Source: a virus. Taken from it: DNA of 46,352 bases. Location: positions 1-46,352 of the IMG/VR virus record IMGVR_UViG_3300044858_005214; one strand, written 5' to 3'. Shown here in pieces: positions 6,929 to 15,535 of the stretch. Numbering within the stretch: the first letter of the stretch is position 1; each line of letters opens with the position of its first letter. The notes under the pieces are model-generated. The model was not told the origin of the DNA and ran no database searches. It was given only the letters and a program-made list of their open reading frames with translations. A program made the position numbers and the translations under genes.

Positions 6929-7306
6929 TTAATTTTTTAAATCTTGTATTTGAATTAATTTTTCTGTCACTTGTTCAGGTGTGAGGTAACCTATGACATC
7001 ATCAGTTATTGGTGTAGTATAGGTTAATTCACCATTTTTGTCAAGTACAGCCATTTCATATAAACCCATCTTTCCACCATAGGACATTGGATGGGAAACC
7101 ACTGAAGCACCATAACCATTTTCGAACATAGTTACACTTCTTACACCACTCATAGGATGGGGTGTGAATTGGATATCTTCAAATTTTTTGTACTTCAAGT
7201 CAAGTTCATCAATTAATCGTTGATAGGATAAACCTGTTACTTTGGATGTTTCTACTATACCATTTTCAGTATAGAATTGTTTCATTTTTTCTTTTGGATT
7301 ACTCAT
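6929..7306 (-). CDS. Hypothetical protein, 125 aa
   Basis: The first 45 residues (KMKQFYTENGIVETSKVTGLSYQRLIDEL) look like a helix-turn-helix-type segment. The rest is a beta-rich domain with HPMSGVRSV and SHPMSYGGKMG repeats that may form a small sheet. The role is unknown. The start overlaps the end of the archaemetzincin gene by 8 bases (7299-7306), so the two are likely co-translated. Confidence 0.65.
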   Translation of the reverse strand: MSNPKEKMKQFYTENGIVETSKVTGLSYQRLIDELDLKYKKFEDIQFTPHPMSGVRSVTMFENGYGASVVSHPMSYGGKMGLYEMAVLDKNGELTYTTPITDDVIGYLTPEQVTEKLIQIQDLKN

Positions 7307-7940
7307 ATATGTTCAAAGTGTTTTTACATTTTTTACAAAAAAGACCAGTATCATAATCATCATTATTTATAGCCATTACACAAGATAAATCGTCACAATG
7401 TTTCAAACCAAGAATGTGACCTAACTCGTGTACCATAGTTTCTTTTATAAACCCATTACCCACTCTTACCGATATATTAAAACCTGTGGAATATCCTCTA
7501 ACATAATCTCTTATATTACTATCAAACAATCTTTTATCTGTCAAGAAAACAACTGAGGTATATTCTGAATATGTTTGTAATAACTTTTGATTATCCATAA
7601 TTTCAGTCAAATTACCAAAATCATCTGTAATCATAAATTCACTGATTGATTCTATTTGTGAGTGATATTCAAAATCAACTTTAATACCTTGGGAACTAAA
7701 AATATTGATAACCTCATTTATTGTATCTTGTAACTCATCAATATTTACATCACCCAAACAAATTATCTTGAATGACCGATTTATTTTAATATTATCGAAT
7801 ACCCTTACATTATGTGATGAAGAATCAAATTGTGTAGGATTTGGTTGTTCGGTAACATCCTTAGCTAAATTATCAAAGTTAACATCCTTCAAAATGTAGA
7901 TGAAAAATACAACAACAGCAAGATTCAATAATGTTTTCAT
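7299..7940 (-). CDS. Archaemetzincin-like zinc protease, membrane-anchored, 213 aa
   Basis: The M54 signature is clear near residue 170: HELGHILGLKHC, then four residues, CVM, and a later CKKC pair. The three His residues bind catalytic zinc, Glu is the catalytic base, and the four Cys form the second zinc site. The N-terminus has one hydrophobic helix (about residues 3-19), so the enzyme probably faces the periplasm or sits on the membrane. Archaemetzincins are aminopeptidase-like metalloproteases of archaea and vertebrates and are unusual in phages. A second copy lies at 40369-41019. Confidence 0.85.
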   Translation of the reverse strand: MKTLLNLAVVVFFIYILKDVNFDNLAKDVTEQPNPTQFDSSSHNVRVFDNIKINRSFKIICLGDVNIDELQDTINEVINIFSSQGIKVDFEYHSQIESISEFMITDDFGNLTEIMDNQKLLQTYSEYTSVVFLTDKRLFDSNIRDYVRGYSTGFNISVRVGNGFIKETMVHELGHILGLKHCDDLSCVMAINNDDYDTGLFCKKCKNTLNIYE

Positions 7941-7963
7941 ATGATTTATTTCTTTTGATTATA

Positions 7964-7971
7964 CAAATGTA
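7964..7971 (-). promoter_or_regulatory. Host-type -7 box TACATTTG before the archaemetzincin
   Basis: An exact TAnnTTTG match on the minus strand, 23 bases before the ATG at 7940. Confidence 0.5.
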
Positions 7972-8011
7972 GTAAAAGTTTTTGATAACTAGTTATTCTT
8001 TCAAAAAAAAA

Positions 8012-8019
8012 TATTTATA
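8012..8019 (+). promoter_or_regulatory. TATTTATA box before the HNH gene
   Basis: The plus strand reads AATATTTATAATT, 23 bases before the ATG at 8043. It belongs to the box family listed throughout this window. Confidence 0.45.
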
Positions 8020-8042
8020 ATTGAAAGAAAAAAAATATTCAT

Positions 8043-8534
8043 ATGGAAAAGGTACTAGTATTGAATGCGGATTTTACACCTATTAATGTAACTAGTGTTT
8101 ATAAAGGATTTACTTTAGTAAGTAAAGGAAAAGCTGAAGTGTTAAAAGCGAGTGACAAACCCTTATTATCAGGTATGGGTGAATTTATACGTCCATTAAT
8201 TATCAGATTATTAAACTTTGTCAAGTTCAGAGTTCATAAATTGAAAATCAATAGACATAGATTATATAAACGTGATGGTCACGAATGTACTTATTGTGGA
8301 AGTAAAAGAAACCTTACAATAGACCATATTATACCAAAATCTAAAGGTGGACAAAATACTTGGATGAACTTAGTAACTTGTTGTTCATCTTGTAATAGAT
8401 TGAAGGGTGATAGAACACCAGACGAGGCAAATATGAAAATGAATATTAAACCTTATGAACCAACTATATTTTCAGATATAATCAATTCATCAGTTGGGGA
8501 TATTTGGGAAGAATTCAAAACAACATTCTATTAA
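8043..8534 (+). CDS. HNH endonuclease, 163 aa
   Basis: The core HNH domain lies at about residues 75-130. CTYCGSKRNLTIDHIIPKSKGG supplies the first CxxC and the D-H pair, WMNLVTCCSSCN gives the second CxxC, and KGDRTPDEA completes it. The N-terminal 70 residues match the bacterial HNH family that starts VLNADFTPINV. Such proteins are single-domain DNA nucleases found free-standing in bacteria and phages. It is a single-gene plus-strand unit with its own box and terminator. Confidence 0.88.
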   Translation: MEKVLVLNADFTPINVTSVYKGFTLVSKGKAEVLKASDKPLLSGMGEFIRPLIIRLLNFVKFRVHKLKINRHRLYKRDGHECTYCGSKRNLTIDHIIPKSKGGQNTWMNLVTCCSSCNRLKGDRTPDEANMKMNIKPYEPTIFSDIINSSVGDIWEEFKTTFY

Positions 8535-8538
8535 ACAC

Positions 8539-8562
8539 AAAAGGACGTGTAAACGTCCTTTT
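8539..8562. terminator. Terminator between convergent genes
   Basis: AAAAGGACG/CGTCCTTTT forms a 9-bp stem with a 6-base loop. It serves the HNH gene and also faces the minus-strand operon ending at 8638. Confidence 0.75.
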
Positions 8563-8637
8563 GGTAGATGTTGGATACCTCCCTTTCTTTAGTCGAGTTT
8601 ATCCCATGTGAGTCCTACCTCACAGGTTTCTTTAAAA
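8563..8637 (-). other. Short 3' untranslated segment with hairpin
   Basis: No gene is seen. On the minus strand TGTGAG/CTCACA forms a 6-bp hairpin, followed by a purine-rich GAAAGGGAGG stretch. It lies between the stop at 8638 and the terminator, so it is transcribed with the operon. Confidence 0.35.
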
Positions 8638-10353
8638 TTATTTTTTTCCAAAAATACTTGATAAAACATTTCCACCTTTACCTTCTAGGTATGGACAAAC
8701 AATTTTATCACCAATAAAGTTCTTAATTGATTGGAATATTTCACTTTCTTCACCTAATTCGAATAGAGTGTTTTCGATAAAACTTCCAACCATAGTTTTT
8801 CCACCAATACTTTTTGTCGCTTCAGCCGCAATAGTTTCCATTACACTTTTTGTGATTAAACCTGAAACAAATCTACAATCACTTAATTTAGGGAAGTCAG
8901 CTGGTGTTAGGTTTGTAATTGTTTTTAAAATTAAAGTACCCAAAGTTCCTTTAGGGTCGATACCCATTGTTTTTAGGATACCACCTGCTATAGTTTCAAT
9001 AACGGTTGACATTAAACCTCCACCTGCAGCACCCTTTAGACCTGATAAAAAGTCACCACCTTTTCCACTTGTAAAAAAATTAGTGAGGTTTGATAATAAA
9101 CCCATCTGTTCACTGATTATCATTTCATCAAACCCCTCGTTTCTCAATCTTACCATTTCACCCAATAAACAATCAGCTAATAGTTCAATATCCTTTCTAT
9201 TCTTTACCTCAATACTTTCGAAAATGAATTCAATTCTTTTTCTTACTTCTCTTCCTTCAGTAATAAACTTCTTTGTTTTTTGAATTTTCAATCTTGTTAA
9301 ACTTTCTGATACTAGTGTAGAAAGTTCATCATTCTTTGATTCTTTAAGGCTATAATTTAATATATTACCTTGTCCACCTCTAATTTTTATTCGTTGCATA
9401 TATTGTATTTTATCTTTAAGACCAGGAAAATTTATTGCAGTTGAACAATTTCTTACAATTGGTTTTATTTTGTCAATAGTGTTTTGGTTAATTGGAATTT
9501 CTTTTTGAATCAATTCGTAATAGGACAAAATTAGGTTTCTACAATCTTTTTTGTTAGCCCCTTTACCTAGTTTTTCTACCAATGATAAGGTTTTACTATA
9601 AATCTGTTTAGGGGAAAAATCAGACATAGGCTTACAAAGTTTAGTACCTTTTTCAAAGTAATCAGGATACTTAATGTCGATGTCGATAATGTCGTCAGGT
9701 CCCTTTTCAGGTTCAGGTACTGAACAAATCTGGTACCCCGAAAACTCAGGAAGTGCTAAAATTCTTATTTGTTCATCTTCCATTTTTTTAATTCCAACCC
9801 CCTTCTTTTTAGTTTTCCACATATAGAATGGTCTATTAGAACTAACTAAATCATCCATATATTGTTGTAATCCTTTTACAACATTATAATACATACCACC
9901 AGGTTTTAAGTCTGGGTCTTTCGCAACATCAGTTATATCATAATTTAATATGCCATTACCTTGTACACTTGCAAATTGTTTCCAACCTAAACTATTTTCT
10001 AAAGCTGATAACAATTCTTGTTGAACTTTTGATGTCTCAGGATTTGTTCGTTCTAACAAAGCATAACAACTCCATTTTGAAGTTCTAGCTACTTTACCTG
10101 TTTTATCATTTGTTGTACGATATTCTAAAGTGTAATCTGGTTTGTAATAAACAAACTTGTTGTTCGCGTTTTCAGGTTTTTTACTCAAAGCCGAAATAAC
10201 TAATTCATTTGTTTCTGGATGTTGAGTAATTACATATCCTTCAGGGAAACAATTCGCCGCGGCAGCTGCTCTCAAAACTGGGTTTTCTATAGCTTTGAAC
10301 TTTTCTAAAGGTTCATCTTGTTTATATTGTTCGAAAATTTTATACTTATTCAT
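8638..10353 (-). CDS. Large putative virion protein with internal protease-like sites, 571 aa
   Basis: The first 330 residues are soluble and unrecognised. Residues around 350-385 (STLVSESLTRLK...KKFITEG) copy the layout of the N-terminal tag found on many proteins here: (I/L/V)-x-E, basic helix, (I/L)-x-E. A further EMIISEQ occurs near 427. The last 140 residues are Gly/Ala-rich and hydrophobic (FTSGKGGDFLSGLKGAAGGG). I infer a structural or ejected protein that may be cut during head maturation. It is the last gene of the 14478-to-8638 operon, and a TATTTATA box lies 13 bases upstream. Confidence 0.6.
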   Translation of the reverse strand: MNKYKIFEQYKQDEPLEKFKAIENPVLRAAAAANCFPEGYVITQHPETNELVISALSKKPENANNKFVYYKPDYTLEYRTTNDKTGKVARTSKWSCYALLERTNPETSKVQQELLSALENSLGWKQFASVQGNGILNYDITDVAKDPDLKPGGMYYNVVKGLQQYMDDLVSSNRPFYMWKTKKKGVGIKKMEDEQIRILALPEFSGYQICSVPEPEKGPDDIIDIDIKYPDYFEKGTKLCKPMSDFSPKQIYSKTLSLVEKLGKGANKKDCRNLILSYYELIQKEIPINQNTIDKIKPIVRNCSTAINFPGLKDKIQYMQRIKIRGGQGNILNYSLKESKNDELSTLVSESLTRLKIQKTKKFITEGREVRKRIEFIFESIEVKNRKDIELLADCLLGEMVRLRNEGFDEMIISEQMGLLSNLTNFFTSGKGGDFLSGLKGAAGGGLMSTVIETIAGGILKTMGIDPKGTLGTLILKTITNLTPADFPKLSDCRFVSGLITKSVMETIAAEATKSIGGKTMVGSFIENTLFELGEESEIFQSIKNFIGDKIVCPYLEGKGGNVLSSIFGKK

Positions 10354-10366
10354 ATCCTAATTTAAC

Positions 10367-10374
10367 TATAAATA
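10367..10374 (-). promoter_or_regulatory. TATTTATA box before the 8638-10353 gene
   Basis: The minus strand reads ATATTTATAGTT, 13 bases before the ATG at 10353, in the short gap after the upstream gene. Confidence 0.45.
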
Positions 10375-11913
10375 TTATATGTCTTTTGCAAATCCTGCTG
10401 TAGGTAATGCAGAACCTTCAGGTGCAGCACCACAATCTTTCATAATTTTATCATATACTGATGTTGTAAGGATTTCACCATAACCCTTTTCCACCATTTT
10501 TTCTTTTAATGTTGGTGTAAACTTACCATCAATTGTGACTTCCAAACAACTTTGGACTCTCTTTATTTTATCATTAATACAACCAACTTCAAATGGGAAA
10601 TCATCACATTTATTATACATAATTTGTTTTTTCAGTCCATCAGGTCCTAACAGAGCACCAAATAAACCTAATGATTTTTTTTCAGATTCACCAGATTTAA
10701 CTTTTCCATCTGGTGTACAAGAATATGATGAAACCTCCTCAGTTTTGGGGTCAATTTTTTTACCATTATCAAACCACACAAAACCACCACCTTCATAAAC
10801 TATAGTACCATCACTTGTTTTCTTTTGTTTTACATTCTTAGACAACGCAACACAAGGATATTTTTTCCAACTTTCAGGCACGTCTTTAAGTAATTCAGTA
10901 GCTGACTTAGATTTTTCAGATTTCTTAGTTTCTTTATTAGCGGCCTTTTGTCCCGCTGAAATATCTGAACTTATTTTAGTAAGACCATTATACGCATATT
11001 TTGCCATATCACCTAACCATTTTATACCTAACTTACTTGAAAAGTAAGCTACACTTTCACCAATATAAGTTGCTAATTTTCCAATACCTTTAGAAATTGT
11101 TTGGATTACTTTTCCAAATGTGCCCTTCCCGGCCAACGTTCCTAATCCATAAAAGTTAGTCAAACCTTTTGTATATGCTCCTAAACCTTTAGCTAAAGCT
11201 GGTGCCAATAATGATACAATATCAACTATGATATCTGAAATACTCCATTTTTTTCCAGACATCATTTTATAGATATCATAAATTAATAACGCTCCAAAAA
11301 TTATTACGTTAGGGATTGTTCCTATTACAGGGATGAATGATACACCAGTCAAAACAGCTACCCCCAAAAATGAGGTTGCGATTGTTCTTAAACCTTCCAT
11401 AAAACAATCAATATATCCACTACCTTTAGCACAAGTAAATGCTTTTGAAATCGTAGATTTTATATTATCCCAACCCCATTGTAACCAAGTTCTTTCTAAT
11501 ATTAGTGAGTCAATCAACCTTTCAGCATATAAAGTATTTAAACCTTTCCAACTATTTTCAAAAACTTTTCTTAAATCAGTTCTATCTGAACTTTCATTGA
11601 TAAACAAAAGATTTTTTCCATATTTATTTTCCCACTCATTAATCACAGAAATTTGATTTTTGATACTCCCAATATTCATTGATTCATATAGGAACTTTCT
11701 TGCGGAATAAATATAATCATTCTCATTTATCAATCCCATATCAAATTTAACTTGGAGATTTTCCTTTAAAATATCGAGACCTAATTTTAGATTCTGAGAG
11801 TTATATTCGAGGATATTTTCATTTTCATCTAATGAAATTTTTACAATACCTTTATCAGTGAAAAAATATTGTAAATCATATGTTATACTTTGTATTTTTA
11901 ATTCCGTATTCAT
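10375..11913 (-). CDS. Putative ejection/virion protein with membrane segments and PG-binding-like end, 512 aa
   Basis: Residues 180-245 carry hydrophobic segments with a FIPVIGTIPN turn, and 250-310 are Gly/Ala-rich helical. A FIPGxG-like hairpin recurs in the gene at 13012. The C-terminal 90 residues (RVQSCLEVTIDGKFTPTLKEKM) resemble a peptidoglycan-binding domain of the LQ-x-DGxFGxxT type, though Cys-containing and diverged. I infer a virion protein that contacts wall and membrane during DNA entry. The N-terminus lacks the clear tag. Confidence 0.6.
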   Translation of the reverse strand: MNTELKIQSITYDLQYFFTDKGIVKISLDENENILEYNSQNLKLGLDILKENLQVKFDMGLINENDYIYSARKFLYESMNIGSIKNQISVINEWENKYGKNLLFINESSDRTDLRKVFENSWKGLNTLYAERLIDSLILERTWLQWGWDNIKSTISKAFTCAKGSGYIDCFMEGLRTIATSFLGVAVLTGVSFIPVIGTIPNVIIFGALLIYDIYKMMSGKKWSISDIIVDIVSLLAPALAKGLGAYTKGLTNFYGLGTLAGKGTFGKVIQTISKGIGKLATYIGESVAYFSSKLGIKWLGDMAKYAYNGLTKISSDISAGQKAANKETKKSEKSKSATELLKDVPESWKKYPCVALSKNVKQKKTSDGTIVYEGGGFVWFDNGKKIDPKTEEVSSYSCTPDGKVKSGESEKKSLGLFGALLGPDGLKKQIMYNKCDDFPFEVGCINDKIKRVQSCLEVTIDGKFTPTLKEKMVEKGYGEILTTSVYDKIMKDCGAAPEGSALPTAGFAKDI

Positions 11914-11916
11914 TGT

Positions 11917-12162
11917 CTAAAGTAGTGTATTTGCTTTACCTCTCGTTATTTTATAGACATCTCTCCATTTAGTTAAACCAATGGGATTTGCTAAACCCCT
12001 TGTTGCGCCTGATTCCCACTTAGTAACGGTTGGGTATTTTGTACCTCCACCAGTACCACCTCCACCTGCTGGTGCGTCTTGTTCATCAATTTCACCATCA
12101 TTTTTTTTGGTTGTGTATCTTTTCATCAAAGAAATAAGAGTATCTATTTCGTATTGTCCCAT
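11917..12162 (-). CDS. Small protein with Gly-rich linker and possible tag, 81 aa
   Basis: The N-terminus (EIDTLISLMKRYTTKKND then GEIDEQ) resembles a degenerate form of the tag. A GGGGTGGG linker near residue 33 follows, then a C-terminal block (SGATRGLANPIGLTKWRDV) ending in RGKANTLL. The layout of tag, flexible linker and short block suggests an adaptor peptide rather than an enzyme. Its ATG overlaps the stop of the upstream gene (TAATG), so it is translationally coupled. Confidence 0.55.
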   Translation of the reverse strand: MGQYEIDTLISLMKRYTTKKNDGEIDEQDAPAGGGGTGGGTKYPTVTKWESGATRGLANPIGLTKWRDVYKITRGKANTLL

Positions 12163-12470
12163 TAAAAAATTTCAGGTTTAGGTAATTTATCTATAAATAG
12201 AACGAAATATTCATTTAGGAATGAAAGGATTTCATTTTCATCAACAAATAAGTCATCATCCTCAAAATCTTCATAATATTCATCATTATCTTCTTCAAAT
12301 AATTCATCAGGTATATCATTATGAAATTTATAACCAAAATCAGAAATGTCGATAAATGGTATTTTTGTCTCTCTACACATTTCTTCAGAATCAGTGTTAG
12401 TTCTAAAAGTAACTTCTAATACTTCTTCCAAATTATTCAGATGAAATGTTATTACTTCTACAATTTCCAT
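12162..12470 (-). CDS. Hypothetical very acidic protein, 102 aa
   Basis: Residues 55-80 are almost all Asp and Glu (DELFEEDNDEYYEDFEDDD). The flanks are strand-forming and hydrophobic. No family is recognised. A DNA-mimic or a scaffold partner of the basic tagged proteins is conceivable but unsupported. It sits between coupled genes in the virion-type operon. Confidence 0.6.
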   Translation of the reverse strand: MEIVEVITFHLNNLEEVLEVTFRTNTDSEEMCRETKIPFIDISDFGYKFHNDIPDELFEEDNDEYYEDFEDDDLFVDENEILSFLNEYFVLFIDKLPKPEIF

Positions 12471-12471
12471 T

Positions 12472-13008
12472 TTAGTAATTTTTAAATTTTTTAAACATTT
12501 CTAATGTTTTGTTGACTTGCTCTTGTAATGGTTCAACCATCTCCTCATCTAAATTTTCGTCAAAACCCAATACTGAAATTTTACTGAATGATGGTTCATC
12601 ATCTTCATCATCAAAATGTAATTCATATGTAACCTCGTCATCTTCATCATCAAATGTTCCGTGTTCCATATCAGAACTACTATCACCAATCATATCTCTA
12701 CCATCAAAACCAACATATTCTGACTCAAATTCATCATCAGGGCCACCAAAATCAAATGAAATATCAGGTAAGTATTTTGCACCTGTCATTGCATCAGATT
12801 CGTTGATATTCATATTTGTATATGTTTTGACAACACCCTTGTTACTTACAGTAAGACCTTGTTTGTCATTTGCAAAATCTTGGACATATAATGGTTGTTG
12901 ATTTATTTGTTGTCCATATGTGGTCACGAAACCATCATAAACCTTTCTGTGTTGGTCTAAAATATCATTTCGTTCTGCTTGGTTCATTTTGAAAAAATAA
13001 GCGTTCAT
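12472..13008 (-). CDS. Acidic protein with variant N-terminal tag, 178 aa
   Basis: The N-terminus MNAYFFKMNQAERNDILDQH aligns with the tag of its neighbour at 13012 (ISESDRSHILNLYG), although the (I/L)-x-E site has changed to MNQ. The middle (residues 75-150) is rich in Asp and Glu, with DDEDDE repeats. Function is unknown. It starts 3 bases from the stop of the 13012 gene and belongs to the same operon. Confidence 0.6.
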   Translation of the reverse strand: MNAYFFKMNQAERNDILDQHRKVYDGFVTTYGQQINQQPLYVQDFANDKQGLTVSNKGVVKTYTNMNINESDAMTGAKYLPDISFDFGGPDDEFESEYVGFDGRDMIGDSSSDMEHGTFDDEDDEVTYELHFDDEDDEPSFSKISVLGFDENLDEEMVEPLQEQVNKTLEMFKKFKNY

Positions 13009-13011
13009 ATT

Positions 13012-14478
13012 TTAAATTTTATTAAGTTGATTTTGTATTTCCTGAGAATTAGGAATATTTTTTGTTTTTAGTAATTCAGCTATTTTTTTCGCTGTCAATC
13101 TATCCATTTTACCAATTGAGGTTGTTAATCCATTATCTGTTTGGAATTTTTTTAATTGTTCTTGTGTTTCAGCACCAAATTTTCCATCCGCACCAAATCT
13201 AGCTAACTTATATCCTAACAATTGTAACCCATCTTGGAATGTTTTTACATTCCCTTGAATAGTGTAAGCACCAGTATCACCTTCAAATTCAGCAACCTCT
13301 TCACCCATAAATGCTAATGATTCTGCAGATGTTTGGTCAGGGTTAGCATCAGGTATACTATTTAGTATATCATAATTTATATCACTACCATCACTATTTA
13401 ACAAATCAGCAGTTCTTTTGACAAAAAATGGAACTGCAACAGAATACCCTCTTCTACTCCAAGGTGCTCCAATGGCATCTTTCGTAAATTTCTCGATAGA
13501 CATTTCTGCGGGTATTTTTTCACCATTTTTTGAAATATAAGTAACAAGTACTTTAGAATCGGTGACATTATCAATCATTATTTTGTCCGTTTTGAAGGCA
13601 GCACCTTTTAAACGATAAGTTTTACCAGGAACAAACCCCAACTTCCTCAAAAAAAGAGGACCACTTTTTATTTTTGGTAATTTTTTAAAGAAGTTTTGCA
13701 ACCTAACTTTAAGTTGTTTACTTAATGTTAGTTGTCCTAGTTCTTTTGCTGTTGTTTTCAACAAACCAGGTTTTTTAACAACATCATCGGCAGTGGCTTT
13801 AACTCCAGGTGTTTTTGTACCTTTAGCTTTTGCCAAAACACCATCAAAAATAGTTTTTACTCTATCGTAAAATTTTTGAATATACTTGGATATATTATCT
13901 CCATGTTTACCTAAAATATTTCTAGCTAACTTTGATTGTAATGCTTTTTGAAGTAAATTTTTTATACCACCAAGAATTGTTCCTAAATTTTTTCCAATAA
14001 TTTCTAACGCGCCCAAAACAGCCTTTGAAGCAAATCCTCTACCTGTTTTTATTGCATTTTTTAAAACTGGGGCAACAGCTTGTAGTGGACCGGGTAATAT
14101 TACAAAAGCAAAAGTTATTGCTGCCATAGTGTATAGTGAATCTCTCTCCTCAGCAGGTTTAAATTGAGCTTCTATAATGTAACTGAGGGCATTCAAAGCA
14201 TCTACGATAGCTCCTGAACCGGGAATTACGAAGTCCATTCCAGCAGACAATAAATCAGCCCCTGTATGAAGAATATCACTGATACTCCAACCTTCCATAA
14301 TTGGAACTTCTTCACCTGTTTGACAAGAATATATTTTGTTTTCATACATAATATATTTTCCATCAGGTGTGTACTTACACTCTAACAATTTTTGTAAAGG
14401 TCTTACCTCATCCTTTACGATACCATATAAATTTAAAATATGACTTCTATCTGATTCAGAAATTATAAACTTTTGCAT
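13012..14478 (-). CDS. Tagged hydrophobic protein with C-terminal peptidoglycan-binding domain, 488 aa
   Basis: The tag FIISESDRSHILNLYGIVKDE opens the protein. Residues 60-190 hold long hydrophobic and glycine-rich helices around a FVIPGSGAIVDALNALSYI motif, similar to pre-toxin and membrane-inserting modules. Residues 405-488 form a peptidoglycan-binding domain (LQLLGYKLARFGADGKFG, then FQTDNGLTT). I infer a packaged protein that binds wall and enters membrane at infection. It is the first gene of the operon running down to 8638. Confidence 0.65.
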   Translation of the reverse strand: MQKFIISESDRSHILNLYGIVKDEVRPLQKLLECKYTPDGKYIMYENKIYSCQTGEEVPIMEGWSISDILHTGADLLSAGMDFVIPGSGAIVDALNALSYIIEAQFKPAEERDSLYTMAAITFAFVILPGPLQAVAPVLKNAIKTGRGFASKAVLGALEIIGKNLGTILGGIKNLLQKALQSKLARNILGKHGDNISKYIQKFYDRVKTIFDGVLAKAKGTKTPGVKATADDVVKKPGLLKTTAKELGQLTLSKQLKVRLQNFFKKLPKIKSGPLFLRKLGFVPGKTYRLKGAAFKTDKIMIDNVTDSKVLVTYISKNGEKIPAEMSIEKFTKDAIGAPWSRRGYSVAVPFFVKRTADLLNSDGSDINYDILNSIPDANPDQTSAESLAFMGEEVAEFEGDTGAYTIQGNVKTFQDGLQLLGYKLARFGADGKFGAETQEQLKKFQTDNGLTTSIGKMDRLTAKKIAELLKTKNIPNSQEIQNQLNKI

Positions 14479-14491
14479 ATTGTTTTTTTTT

Positions 14492-14499
14492 AATAAATA
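14492..14499 (-). promoter_or_regulatory. TATTTATT box at the head of the virion-type operon
   Basis: The minus strand reads GTATTTATTA, 13 bases before the ATG at 14478. Confidence 0.45.
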
Positions 14500-14519
14500 C
14501 TATAAACTATTTTGTTTAA

Positions 14520-14816
14520 TCAAATGTTATCCAATAATTGTTTTTTTGTTATGGTATAACTTTCTTCTATTTTTTTCTTTTTCTTTTTTTTGTTAAAATC
14601 TTTTTCATACATCCACTTATCAGCATCTTCTAATAAATTATAAGTTCTGCCATTATCCCATTTGACATTATATTGTTTGTGTCCAAACACAACTACATAT
14701 GGATTATTAAACTTATCTATAGGAACAACAACACCTCCTTCGTAAGTCATATTTGGTTCACCTTCCATAGTTAGTAGAATAACTCTATCACCAACCTTTA
14801 ATTCTGGATTAATCAT
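14520..14816 (-). CDS. Hypothetical protein with KOW/SH3-like strand pattern, 98 aa
   Basis: The first 70 residues are beta-rich with LKVGDRVILL and GGVVVPI turns, like a small barrel. A lysine run (about residues 76-83) follows, then an IEESYTITKKQLLDNI end that resembles the tag placed at the C-terminus. No function is known. It is divergent from the gene at 14860 and shares a palindromic box with it. Confidence 0.55.
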   Translation of the reverse strand: MINPELKVGDRVILLTMEGEPNMTYEGGVVVPIDKFNNPYVVVFGHKQYNVKWDNGRTYNLLEDADKWMYEKDFNKKKKKKKIEESYTITKKQLLDNI

Positions 14817-14831
14817 AATTTTAGTTTTGTA

Positions 14832-14845
14832 TATAAATATTTATA
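14832..14845. promoter_or_regulatory. Palindromic double box between divergent genes
   Basis: TATAAATATTTATA contains the TATTTATA box on both strands, 15 bases from the minus-strand ATG at 14816 and 14 bases from the plus-strand ATG at 14860. Confidence 0.5.
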
Positions 14846-14859
14846 CAATATTTATTATT

Positions 14860-15483
14860 ATGAAAATTATAATCACCGAACAACAAAAAAGAATAATTAT
14901 CACTGAAAGTACTGGTGAGGAACTTGGTAATTTAATCAAACAAAATACTGAAAGGGTAAAAAAAATTGTAAATGAAGCTCAAGACCAAATTGGTATGAAC
15001 TTACAATTTTTATTAACTTGGGGTGCTGGTATTGGTGGTTTTATGGGTCCTGTTGAAGATTTCGTAAGAGGAAAATATCCTGAGATTGATGAGAACGAGT
15101 TAGTTTTAATTTTGATTGGTATAATTGCAACATATTTTATAGACAACAAAAAAATTGTTACAAAAATCTATACAAAAATACAAGAGGATGGTTTGAGTGG
15201 GATTTTTGATAGAATATTGAAAAAAACTGATACATTCACAAATACATTTATCAATTTTATTGATAGCTTGGGTTTAACTTTCCACAAAATAACAAATATG
15301 TTAAGCTATACTTTTATTATCCCAATATTACCTATGATATATCAAATGGTTGAAGATGGAAGTACTGAAAATGTGGATTTGAAACAATTAGCTATCAGAA
15401 TTATTAGTTTTACAGGTTTAACACTTTCAGGTATCATCTTCAAAGAATTATTATCCAAATTAGTTAAAAGATTCAAATCATAA
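14860..15483 (+). CDS. Tagged membrane protein, 207 aa
   Basis: I choose the ATG at 14860 because it yields the tag (MKIIITEQQKRIIITEST); an in-frame codon at 14827 would lie upstream of the promoter-like box. Two (I/L)-x-E sites occur in the first 16 residues. Hydrophobic segments lie near residues 50-65, 82-97, about 140-160 and 180-195. The C-terminus is basic (KLVKRFKS). Function is unknown; a packaged membrane protein is the inference. Confidence 0.65.
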   Translation: MKIIITEQQKRIIITESTGEELGNLIKQNTERVKKIVNEAQDQIGMNLQFLLTWGAGIGGFMGPVEDFVRGKYPEIDENELVLILIGIIATYFIDNKKIVTKIYTKIQEDGLSGIFDRILKKTDTFTNTFINFIDSLGLTFHKITNMLSYTFIIPILPMIYQMVEDGSTENVDLKQLAIRIISFTGLTLSGIIFKELLSKLVKRFKS

Positions 15484-15535
15484 TATTTGAGTTTTCAAGA
15501 TTTATATTTTATCCTTAAATCAAAAAGGATAAATT

